A DNA stretch of 5,102 bases from DTU049 sp033809015 (GCA_033809015.1 JAPXMM010000160.1:1-5102); one strand, 5' to 3'; shown: positions 1-4,966, numbered from the stretch's first letter. Numbers and translations are program-made. The notes: generated by a model not told the origin, from the letters alone.

Positions 1-25
1 TTTGGTATAACTTGCTATACCAAAA
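1..25 (+). other. oriT: oriT hairpin, left copy of the overlap
   Basis: The stem TTTGGTATA (1-9) pairs with TATACCAAA (16-24) around the loop ACTTGC (10-15). It is the same element as 4976-5000 in the circle, seen here without its left-most arm because the contig was cut inside the site. Confidence 0.7.
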
Positions 26-41
26 TGAAATATGCTAAAAT
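12..41 (+). promoter_or_regulatory. Candidate mob promoter overlapping oriT
   Basis: The -35 is TTGCTA (12-17), followed by an 18-nt spacer and the -10 TAAAAT (36-41). The -10 is preceded by TGC, giving an extended -10. The -35 lies in the loop and right arm of the oriT hairpin, so relaxase bound at oriT would be expected to cover its own promoter, as described for pMV158. The same site recurs at 4987-5016. Confidence 0.45.
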
Positions 42-77
42 AAGGTAATCTTAATGTGAAATAGATTACCTTATTTT
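37..77 (+). terminator. 15-bp hairpin before mob, possible read-through terminator
   Basis: AAAATAAGGTAATCT (37-51) pairs perfectly with 63-77 around an 11-nt loop, and the right arm runs into a T-rich tail (74-78). The predicted mob promoter's -10 overlaps the left arm. Mob transcripts would therefore start inside the element and lack the full stem, while transcripts arriving from upstream would contain it. It may be an insulating terminator or a structural part of the transfer origin. Both arms are AT-rich, so termination strength is uncertain. Confidence 0.4.
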
Positions 78-122
78 TATGTCGAAATTGAATTTTGGTA
101 TGCAGTTGAAAGGGGGATTGTT

Positions 123-1196
123 TTGGCTCATTTGATGAAAGCAAATAGAAACCAAGTAGGGGGACTTACAAGACATTTTGAAAGATACAAAAAGGAAAAT
201 GGAGAATATATTAAGTTTGGAAATCAAGATATAGATACAGAAAAGACCAGGCTAAATTATAATCTTGCGGAAGATAAAAATCAGCTTGAGTTTATTAAGA
301 AAAGAATTTCCGAAGTTAGATGTCTAAATAGAAAAGATGTAAATATTATGTGTGATTGGGTTGTAACTTTACCTGAAAAAATAAAAACAGAGGAAGATCA
401 GGAGAAATTTTTTCAAGAAACCTATAATTTTCTAGAAAATGAATATGGCAAGGAAAATGTAATTTCAAGCTATGTTCATTTAGACGAAACTACACCACAT
501 ATGCACTTTGCCTTTATACCAGTAGTTTTTGATAAGAAAAGGGGAGATTTGAAAGTATCTGCTAAGGAATTAATAACTAGAAAACACCTTCAGGAGTTTC
601 ATCCTAAACTTGAAAATCATATGGAGAAAGTCTTTGGTCGTCATATAGGTATCTTAAATGACGCTACAAAGGCTGGTAATAAATCTATTAGTGAACTTAA
701 AGGGGAAACTATTAAAATTGAACTAGAAGCCCTTAAAAACGATTTAGAGGCTTCTAAAAGGGAATTAGGTATGTTAGATATGGCTAAAGACGAAATAATG
801 AAATTAGAGCAAATAGGGGCTAAAGAAAAGCTATTTAAAAAGGACTATGTAGAAATTAAAAAAGATACTTTTGAACAATTTAAAAATATGGCTAAAAATT
901 ATAAGAAAGATACTATAGCTATTAAAAATACTAATATTAATTTGCAAAGAAAAGTTAAAGACTTAGAAAAAGAGATTGATAGATTGATTGATGAAAAAGA
1001 AAAAAATATTAAAAAAATGAATTTAGCAGAATTAAAAGAAAAAGCAGCTATGAAAAATAAAATTATAGATTTGGAAAAAAGATTAGAAAAATTAAATAAC
1101 TTTATAATTGACCAAGGATTAGAAAAAGAATTTGAAAATTATCTTGAAGAAATTAATCAAGAAATTTTAGAAAAAGATTGGGAGTTAGAAATGTAA
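123..1196 (+). CDS. mob: MobV/Pre-family plasmid mobilisation relaxase
   Basis: This is a relaxase that would nick oriT and pilot the strand during mobilisation, relying on a conjugation apparatus supplied by another element. The N-terminal segment (GLTRHFER, residues 14-21) aligns with the pMV158 MobM region carrying His22, the DNA-linking residue, so His18 is the likely equivalent. The metal-binding motif VHLDETTPHMHF (118-129) supplies His119, Glu122, His126 and His128. From about residue 195 to the end the protein is Lys/Glu-rich coiled coil. At 357 aa it is shorter than MobM (about 494 aa), with the nuclease domain intact and the tail reduced. I chose the TTG start at 123 because GGGGGA (112-117) sits 5 nt upstream. 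The in-frame ATG at 135 is too far from it and would remove part of the conserved N-terminus. The gene lies directly downstream of oriT. The family call is secure; mobilisation ability is inferred. Confidence 0.93.
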   Translation: MAHLMKANRNQVGGLTRHFERYKKENGEYIKFGNQDIDTEKTRLNYNLAEDKNQLEFIKKRISEVRCLNRKDVNIMCDWVVTLPEKIKTEEDQEKFFQETYNFLENEYGKENVISSYVHLDETTPHMHFAFIPVVFDKKRGDLKVSAKELITRKHLQEFHPKLENHMEKVFGRHIGILNDATKAGNKSISELKGETIKIELEALKNDLEASKRELGMLDMAKDEIMKLEQIGAKEKLFKKDYVEIKKDTFEQFKNMAKNYKKDTIAIKNTNINLQRKVKDLEKEIDRLIDEKEKNIKKMNLAELKEKAAMKNKIIDLEKRLEKLNNFIIDQGLEKEFENYLEEINQEILEKDWELEM

Positions 1197-1240
1197 AAAA
1201 GTCATCATTTTTGGTGTAAAATTTAGGGTCAAAAAACATG

Positions 1241-1275
1241 TTTCTTCTTATCTTGATACTATTAGAAATAACTCC
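1241..1275 (+). other. dso: Double-strand origin (dso), pC194/pUB110 type nick region
   Basis: CTTCTTATCTTGATA (1244-1258) matches the conserved leading-strand nick sequence of pC194/pUB110-family plasmids, where cleavage falls after TCTTG. That puts the nick between G1255 and A1256. The following TAGAAATAAC (1263-1272) also resembles the sequence just after the pUB110 nick. Its position directly upstream of a gene for the same Rep family agrees with this. Confidence 0.85.
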
Positions 1276-1356
1276 TATTTATTTTTTCACCTTTAAAACC
1301 CTTGTATTTCAACCCTTTGAATGTGTTTTTCTAGGTTGATTTTTGTATATTTTTGT

Positions 1357-1385
1357 TAGACAGAAAAATATCCCTGTGCTATAAT
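1357..1385 (+). promoter_or_regulatory. Strong rep promoter
   Basis: The -35 is TAGACA (1357-1362, five of six consensus bases), the spacer is exactly 17 nt, and the -10 is TATAAT (1380-1385) preceded by TGC for an extended -10. Transcription would begin near 1392, giving a leader of about 85 nt before the rep start. The spacer contains AAATATCCCTG (1366-1376), which is the complement of a leader arm. Confidence 0.8.
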
Positions 1386-1440
1386 TTTAATTGACGAGAT
1401 TAAACTTAAAAACCAGCAGGGATATTTATATTCTTTTTTT
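1366..1440 (+). terminator. Hairpin spanning the rep promoter, possible read-through terminator
   Basis: AAATATCCCTG (1366-1376) is the exact complement of CAGGGATATTT (1417-1427), and a T-run follows at 1431-1440. The left arm lies inside the rep promoter, so only transcripts entering from mob contain both arms and could terminate here. The rep message starts between the arms and escapes. pUB110 appears to have a similar pair of arms around its rep promoter (recalled, not checked). Confidence 0.42.
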
Positions 1441-1480
1441 GTATCCCTCCTGGTTTGACAGAAAGGATTGATTTACTTGT
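1405..1480 (-). ncRNA. Candidate antisense (countertranscribed) RNA over the rep leader
   Basis: A minus-strand promoter lies within the first rep codons. Its -10 is TATAAT (complement of 1487-1492) with an upstream TGT, giving an extended -10. The best -35 is TTTAAA (complement of 1509-1514, 16-nt spacer), which is weak. A transcript from about 1480 would run about 75 nt and stop at the hairpin plus TTTTT near 1407. It would be complementary to the rep SD (1462-1467) and start codon (1477-1479). Antisense RNAs control rep in several rolling-circle plasmids. Promoter and terminator are seen; the RNA itself is inferred. Confidence 0.42.
1410..1456 (-). terminator. Rep leader hairpin, intrinsic-terminator-like on the minus strand
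   Basis: The arms 1410-1424 and 1442-1456 form 14 pairs with one C/C mismatch (1417/1449). Read on the minus strand, the stem is followed at once by TTTTT (complement of 1408-1412), the form of an intrinsic terminator. On the plus strand no U-run follows position 1456, so there it would act as a leader stem-loop. It competes with the 1366-1376/1417-1427 pairing, because both use the same middle arm. Confidence 0.5.
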
Positions 1481-2544
1481 ATAAAGATTATAACACAGAA
1501 AACGAAATTTTAAAAGATACTAAAAATGGCAAGGACACAGATTGGAGGGGAAAAAAGATTAACACCTTGGATTTATCAGATAGTTATAAAAGAATTGGCT
1601 ATAATAAAAAATCTATACGAGTTGGAGAATGTGGTGATTTTTTAGAATTTAGGTTGACAGCTGATGAGACTTTAAAATTAACTAGAGCTAATTTTTGTAA
1701 AGTGAGGTTATGCCCTATGTGTTCTTGGAGAAGGTCATTAAAAATATTTGGACAAGTATCAAAAATTATGGACTATGTTGAAGAAAATCATAATTATAGA
1801 TATATTTTTTTAACTTTAACAGTTAAAAATTGTTATGGAGAAGATTTAAAAGATACTTTAGATTTAATGACAAAAGCGTTTAATAAAATGAACCAGAGAA
1901 AAGCCTTTAGACAAGCAGTTAAGGGTTATTTTAGAAGTCTTGAGATAACTTATGATAAAGATGAATTTATAACTGATGAAATATATTTGAAAAAAATAGA
2001 TTATTATTCTAGAATAGGTCTTAAAATTGGAGATAAAAACCTAAATTATAATACCTATCATCCTCATTTTCATATGGTTTTAGCAGTAGATAATAATTAT
2101 TTTACTAATTCTAGAATATATTTATCACAAGAAGATTGGACAAACCTTTGGAAATCATCTTTAAAAGTAGATTATACACCTATAGTTGATGTTAGAAAGT
2201 TAAGAGAAAATAAGGGAAAAGAAGTTGCAGAGGTAGCAAAGTATACAGTGAAATCAGAAGATTTTCTGATTAAAGATGAAAAAGGAAACATCAAAGAAGA
2301 TTTAACTGATGAAGTAGTTAAAACTCTAGATAATTCACTTCATAGAAAAAGGTTAATTGCTTTTGGTTTTATATTTAAAGATATTCACAAAAAATTAAAT
2401 CTTGATGATGCTGAAGATGGAGATTTAACCAATACTGATAACGAGGATCTGAGAGAGGATTTAACAGATACAATTTTAAGATATCAATGGAATATCGGTA
2501 TTAAAAATTATAAATTAGTTGAGGTTTTAGAAAGTAAAGAATAA
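1477..2544 (+). CDS. rep: Rolling-circle replication initiator, Rep_1 (pC194/pUB110) family
   Basis: This is a HUH-type initiator that nicks the dso, becomes joined to the 5' end and restarts after each round. Residues here are counted from the TTG at 1477. A cysteine cluster, CKVRLCPMC (Cys74, 79, 82), precedes WRR, as is typical of the family. FLTLTVKN (111-118) is motif 1. HPHFHMV (195-201) is the metal-binding HUH motif with His195, 197 and 199. EVAKY (252-256) gives catalytic Tyr256 and Glu252, the pair used by pC194 Rep. The C-terminal HKKLNLDDAEDGDL also matches pUB110 Rep closely. The extra residues at about 162-190, before the HUH motif, look like an insertion relative to pUB110. I prefer TTG 1477 because AAAGGA (1462-1467) lies 9 nt upstream; TTG 1468 abuts that SD. 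The length of 355 aa is normal. Confidence 0.96.
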   Translation: MYKDYNTENEILKDTKNGKDTDWRGKKINTLDLSDSYKRIGYNKKSIRVGECGDFLEFRLTADETLKLTRANFCKVRLCPMCSWRRSLKIFGQVSKIMDYVEENHNYRYIFLTLTVKNCYGEDLKDTLDLMTKAFNKMNQRKAFRQAVKGYFRSLEITYDKDEFITDEIYLKKIDYYSRIGLKIGDKNLNYNTYHPHFHMVLAVDNNYFTNSRIYLSQEDWTNLWKSSLKVDYTPIVDVRKLRENKGKEVAEVAKYTVKSEDFLIKDEKGNIKEDLTDEVVKTLDNSLHRKRLIAFGFIFKDIHKKLNLDDAEDGDLTNTDNEDLREDLTDTILRYQWNIGIKNYKLVEVLESKE

Positions 2545-2551
2545 TAAAAAA

Positions 2552-2600
2552 GTTGATTGATTAATAGAAAATTATGGTTGGAAGTTTGGTTATAATCAAC
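2552..2600 (+). promoter_or_regulatory. Weak promoter candidate with inverted repeat before the 2626 gene
   Basis: TATAAT (2591-2596) lies 29 nt before the start at 2626, but no acceptable -35 exists at 15-19 nt spacing. GTTGATT (2552-2558) and AATCAAC (2594-2600) form a 7-bp inverted repeat whose right arm overlaps the -10, so an operator is possible. Read-through from rep is the alternative, since no terminator is visible after rep. Confidence 0.25.
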
Positions 2601-2625
2601 ATATAAAAATATAAGGGGTGTTTTT

Positions 2626-2949
2626 ATGCTAAGTAAAAATTATCAACAGAGACTAGAAAAATGGAGAAATAACCAACCAACAGAGGAAGTTGAATTAAAT
2701 AAGATTGATATTGTTTATAAGGTTCATAAAAATGCTAAAAGTATTAATTTAAAAGGAAATTTAAATAAAAAAATTTTAGGTCGTAAATCAAAAGCTGTTG
2801 TAATGAAAAAAAGCAATGGTAGATATACCTTATTATTTGGAATGGCAGATTTAGTTGTCTTAAAATTATTAAATCTTGATACACATAAATTAATCGTTAC
2901 AGATTTAAATAGAAATGAAATTGAAAAAGAATTAGAGAATTATCTTTAA
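2626..2949 (+). CDS. Small protein with possible ParB/sulfiredoxin-like fold
   Basis: This is a 107-aa cytoplasmic protein with no signal peptide or membrane segment. I do not firmly recognise it. The pattern in the C-terminal two thirds recalls the ParB N-terminal (ParB/Srx) domain: a central helix and strand, then NGRYTLLFGMADLVVLKLL (64-82), then a HKLIVTDL strand (87-94). In that domain, a Gly-Arg-Tyr strand leads into a Gly and a helix. The arginine-rich phosphate loop expected of CTP-binding ParB is not obvious, so CTPase or DNA-binding activity is not supported. The N-terminus (1-20) is charged and Gln/Asn-rich. AAGGGG (2612-2617) sits 8 nt before the ATG. It lies 81 bp after rep and 33 bp before the next gene, so a replication-linked maintenance or copy-control role is plausible but unproven. 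Confidence 0.72.
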   Translation: MLSKNYQQRLEKWRNNQPTEEVELNKIDIVYKVHKNAKSINLKGNLNKKILGRKSKAVVMKKSNGRYTLLFGMADLVVLKLLNLDTHKLIVTDLNRNEIEKELENYL

Positions 2950-2982
2950 ATAAAATTAAAAAACAAGTTAAGGAGGCAAAAC

Positions 2983-3228
2983 ATGGATAAGGAAATTTTA
3001 CAAGCTATAAGAGAATTATTAAGAGAGGAATTAAAAGCAGAATTAGAGCCAATGAAAAAAGACATAAAAGAAATAAAAGATATTATTATTGAATTAGAAC
3101 CTCAAAATGCTAATAGACATTTAGAGTTAAAAAAATTTATAGCTGAACTAAGGCAAGATTTAGCCAATGTTGAAATCATAACCAGCAGTAATTGGAATGA
3201 GATAGCAAAGTTAAAAAAGGCAAAATAA
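2983..3228 (+). CDS. Short coiled-coil protein of unknown function
   Basis: This 81-aa protein is almost entirely helical and rich in Glu, Lys, Leu and Ile. Residues 1-38 show heptad-like spacing (ILQAIRELLREELKAELE, then MKKDIKEIKDIIIELE), and a second helix follows at about 45-66. This suggests an oligomerising coiled coil. Small proteins of this style occur on Gram-positive plasmids and phages, but I cannot assign a family. It has no membrane segment or cysteine. The SD AAGGAGG at 2970-2976 has ideal spacing to the ATG, so it is probably well translated. It is likely co-transcribed with the gene 33 bp upstream and may partner it. It has no recognisable DNA-binding motif. Confidence 0.78.
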   Translation: MDKEILQAIRELLREELKAELEPMKKDIKEIKDIIIELEPQNANRHLELKKFIAELRQDLANVEIITSSNWNEIAKLKKAK

Positions 3229-3233
3229 AAAGC

Positions 3234-3288
3234 TTGGAGGTAAAAAGATGATTAAAGGAAGTGAATTGAGGTAAAAGATATTAAAATA
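3234..3288 (+). repeat. Imperfect tandem duplication carrying two SD-like sites
   Basis: TTGGAGGTAAAAAGATGATT (from 3234) is followed by TTGAGGTAAAAGATATT (from 3266) and a similar A-rich tail. Each copy contains an SD-like motif, GGAGG and GAGG. Only the first has an ATG at proper distance. This explains most of the 88-bp gap before the secreted-protein gene. Confidence 0.45.
3248..3274 (+). CDS. Eight-codon mini-ORF, possible leader peptide
   Basis: The ORF reads MIKGSELR then TAA. A perfect GGAGG (3236-3240) lies 7 nt before its ATG, so ribosomes should initiate here. It ends 42 bp before the secreted-protein start. It could be a regulatory leader peptide, or the remnant start of a lost gene whose ribosome site survives. 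It is too short for any homology argument. Confidence 0.3.
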   Translation: MIKGSELR

Positions 3289-3316
3289 AAAAAATTATAA
3301 ATAGGGGGATGAAATA

Positions 3317-4087
3317 ATGAAAGTATTTAAAAGTACCATAATAAGGAAGATGAGTTTGTTTTTATTGTGTTCTATATTTTTGTTGTCTTTTAATAGTATT
3401 ACTTATGCTAGTGATATGAGTGTTAGAGATACTAGGATAACTTTAGATGACATTATAGATGAATTAACTGGTGAAGATTTAGCAAATGTTTATTTAGAAA
3501 TTAAGAATGAAAAGGATTTTAATCAACTTACTCTTGATCAAAAAAATGAGTATGTTATAGAAAAAATAATACAAAATTATTTAAACCCTAATAAAATTGT
3601 GCCGATGGGATTAAGTAAGTATTTACCTGAAAGTTATAATGATTTAAATGATGAAGAAAAAAGACTGGTTAAAAGATATCCATTAGAAGCAATAACATAT
3701 TACTATGCTAGTAAAGAAGCGTTTAGTGAAACAGATAAAGTTTTTGGAGGTAATTATACTGATGATGCTTCAGATGCATTTAGACATACTTATTGGAATG
3801 CAATTTTAGTTAATTATTTTTATGTTGATCAAATTGAGGGAAATGGTTCAAGACCTTCAATGAAGTATGCAGTAACTGCTACAGAAAGATGGACTACTGC
3901 ACATGAGTACGATTCTTATGGTTTGCCAAAAAGAATGGATTTAAGTAATAATAAGTTGGGCAGAGATATAGGTGCTAGATATGCACCTAGTAAATTAAGT
4001 GTTATAAGTAATGCTGTTTACAGAGCGATTAGAAATGGCGAAGCTGTAATGATAGAAAATAATAGATTAGTTCCTACAAGAATATAA
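3317..4087 (+). CDS. Secreted protein with DUF6973-like domain
   Basis: This 256-aa exported protein begins with a Sec signal peptide: basic residues to Lys11, hydrophobic 12-28, likely cleavage after Ala31 in ITYA/SD. The mature N-terminal part (33-120) is acidic and helical. The conserved-looking core runs from about 140 to the end: DDASDAFRHTYWNA (149-162), AHE (195-197), then MDLSNNKLGRDIGA (207-220). The spacing of D-x-FRH-x-x-WNA, AHE and MDL-x-NN-x-x-G-R matches what I remember of DUF6973. Clustered His157, His196, Glu197, Asp208 and Asn211/212 suggest a hydrolase-like or metal site, but no activity is established. It has no sortase motif or membrane anchor, so it should be released. 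GGGGGA (3304-3309) is its SD; no promoter is evident just upstream. It is convergent with an anchored protein that could be its partner. The toxin or effector reading is inference. Confidence 0.82.
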   Translation: MKVFKSTIIRKMSLFLLCSIFLLSFNSITYASDMSVRDTRITLDDIIDELTGEDLANVYLEIKNEKDFNQLTLDQKNEYVIEKIIQNYLNPNKIVPMGLSKYLPESYNDLNDEEKRLVKRYPLEAITYYYASKEAFSETDKVFGGNYTDDASDAFRHTYWNAILVNYFYVDQIEGNGSRPSMKYAVTATERWTTAHEYDSYGLPKRMDLSNNKLGRDIGARYAPSKLSVISNAVYRAIRNGEAVMIENNRLVPTRI

Positions 4088-4137
4088 CATAAAAGAAGTG
4101 TTAGTCATCTAACACTTCTTTTATGTTATATTCTTGT
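4076..4137. terminator. Bidirectional terminator, 29-bp perfect palindrome
   Basis: The arms 4076-4104 and 4109-4137 are perfectly complementary around the loop TCAT. The core GAAGTGTTAG/CTAACACTTC is flanked by AAAA and TTTT, giving a U-tract on either strand. It can serve both converging genes. The left arm includes the last codons of the secreted-protein gene, and the right arm encodes the last residues of the minus-strand gene, so the stem is partly coding. It is much longer than a terminator needs. Confidence 0.85.
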
Positions 4138-4556
4138 CTTCCATCATGTAATGTACCTGAAATAGTTAATGGTTCAAAATTATCAATACTTAAATTTATA
4201 TTTATGTTTTTTGGTACATCTATAGATTTATAGTAGATTCCTTTGTTGTTTTTTTTATATTTTAACTCTATAGAATAAATACCATATGGATCTATAACCG
4301 TTTTTTCTTCTACTTTATTATTCGCAGATATGTTTTTTTCACTGATAAGATTTATATTTTTATATTTTTTAGATTTATATTTTATGTAAATATTGAAATC
4401 TTTTATTTCATAATCTGTATTATTAGTTATATTTGTTTTTATGGTTAAATTTTCAGTGTTTGTATTTTTTTTATATAATATAAGATTTACAGTCACTATT
4501 GTTAATACTATTAGTAGTATTAATAATGAAATTTTTTTATTTTTGAATATGTTCAA
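4101..4556 (-). CDS. Membrane-anchored extracytoplasmic protein of unknown function
   Basis: From the preferred TTG at 4556 this is 151 aa. A short basic N-terminus (MNIFKNKK) is followed by one strongly hydrophobic helix at about residues 9-28. The remainder is Asn/Lys/Ile-rich and beta-patterned (alternating NLTIKTNITNNT, FNIYIKYK, YSIELKYK, ININLSI). This is typical of an Ig-like or beta-sandwich domain held outside the membrane. There is no lipobox cysteine, so it is a signal-anchor protein and not a lipoprotein. AAGGAG (4570-4565 on the minus strand) lies 8 nt from TTG 4556 but overlaps the alternative GTG at 4565, which decides the start. It has its own promoter and converges on the secreted-protein gene with 13 bp between stop codons. 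I recognise no family. An immunity or surface-protection role is only a hypothesis. Confidence 0.75.
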   Translation of the reverse strand: MNIFKNKKISLLILLIVLTIVTVNLILYKKNTNTENLTIKTNITNNTDYEIKDFNIYIKYKSKKYKNINLISEKNISANNKVEEKTVIDPYGIYSIELKYKKNNKGIYYKSIDVPKNININLSIDNFEPLTISGTLHDGRQEYNIKEVLDD

Positions 4557-4590
4557 TATGCTCACTCCTTAAAAAGTAATAATTTATTTT

Positions 4591-4619
4591 ATTATAACTT
4601 TTAAATATAAAAATGACTA
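4591..4619 (-). promoter_or_regulatory. Promoter for the minus-strand membrane protein
   Basis: On the minus strand the -35 is TAGTCA (complement of 4614-4619, four of six consensus bases), the spacer is 17 nt, and the -10 is a perfect TATAAT (complement of 4591-4596). Transcription would begin near 4584, leaving a leader of under 30 nt before the TTG start. Confidence 0.6.
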
Positions 4620-4738
4620 GAAGAAAATAGCACTGTATGTTTTAGATTTAAAAATGGTACCTAGTGTTAATGTTCTATCCTTGGTGTTCCTGAAGCTCAA
4701 AAAGAAAAATCAGGAATTAGAATAAAGCTAGAGAATGT

Positions 4739-4899
4739 TTTTTTCTGCTAAACTAAAGAAAAGCAAAGGAAAAGAGAAATTTTATTCTATCCTCGTATGT
4801 CCTTTGCTCAAATAATGCAAAGCAGAAAAAATTTAATAAATCAAGGTGGAGATTTTTTTAAGTGGTTTTCTTAAAAAAATACTACCTTGATTTATTAAA
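4739..4899. other. sso: Candidate single-strand origin (sso): two abutting large stem-loops
   Basis: The first element pairs 4739-4749 with 4821-4831 (11 bp). Inside it, 4762-4770 pairs with 4800-4808 (9 bp), separated by a symmetrical 12x12 internal loop. The second begins at the very next base. It pairs 4832-4847 with 4884-4899 (16 bp) and 4852-4862 with 4870-4880 (11 bp), with a TGGTTTT loop. Rolling-circle plasmids need such a folded site for lagging-strand priming. The ssoA hallmark TAGCGT was not found, so the type is unassigned. The structures are certain; the sso role is inferred. Confidence 0.5.
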
Positions 4900-4943
4900 A
4901 ATGAACGGGAACTTTGAAGTTTAGTTTTGGATCTAAAGGGGGT

Positions 4944-4961
4944 TAAGGGGAACTCCCCTTA
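4944..4961 (+). repeat. GC-rich hairpin beside oriT
   Basis: TAAGGGG (4944-4950) pairs with CCCCTTA (4955-4961) around AACT. A second G-run (4938-4942) can compete for the same C-run. It is the only GC-rich stem in an otherwise AT-rich region and stands 5 bp from the left oriT arm, so it may be part of the transfer origin or a terminator lacking a T-run. Confidence 0.5.
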
Positions 4962-4966
4962 CAAGT

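Larger units (their letters stand above)
1..127. repeat. Terminal direct repeat, left copy (circular-contig overlap)
   Basis: These 127 bases are identical to 4976-5102. The offset is 4,975 throughout, and the right copy ends at the same base inside the relaxase gene. An exact overlap of this length at both ends of a short contig is what a k=127 assembly graph leaves when a circle is cut open. I read it as a closed circle of 4,975 bp and not as a biological terminal repeat. All distances across the ends should be read circularly. Confidence 0.93.
1197..1476. other. Intergenic replication-control region
   Basis: This roughly 280-bp gap between mob and rep has no gene. Its first 40 bases show nothing clear. 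The Rep nick sequence lies at 1244-1258. After it comes a T-rich stretch containing the direct repeat ACCCTT and a small perfect hairpin, TTCAA-CCCT-TTGAA (1308-1321), which could be a Rep contact site. The rep promoter (1357-1385) and a three-arm structured leader complete the region. The order and several sequence patches resemble the pUB110 origin and rep leader as I remember them. Confidence 0.7.

Noticed and set aside
135..137. In-frame ATG as the relaxase start
   Set aside because: It lies 17 nt from the SD and would delete the first residues of the conserved N-terminal motif; TTG 123 is well spaced.
1410..1456. Leader hairpin as a plus-strand terminator of rep
   Set aside because: No T-run follows 1456 on the plus strand; the sequence runs straight into the rep SD.
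1468..1470. TTG 1468 as the rep start
   Set aside because: It directly abuts AAAGGA, leaving no spacer; TTG 1477 has a 9-nt spacer.
2578..2607. TTGGAA-N18-TATAAA as promoter of the 2626 gene
   Set aside because: Transcription would begin at about the SD, leaving no usable leader.
4563..4565. GTG 4565 as start of the minus-strand gene
   Set aside because: The GTG overlaps the SD AAGGAG; TTG 4556 is 8 nt away and leaves the membrane helix intact.
4673..4793. TTCTATCCT direct repeat as an iteron or CRISPR signal
   Set aside because: Only two copies, 112 bp apart, with no regular spacing; likely chance in AT-rich DNA.
4832..4899. Large hairpin as an intrinsic terminator
   Set aside because: The outer stem is not followed by a U-tract and no gene ends near it; a single-strand structural role fits better.
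4650..4930. Short ATG-initiated ORFs in the hairpin region
   Set aside because: They are 3-8 codons long and lack SDs.
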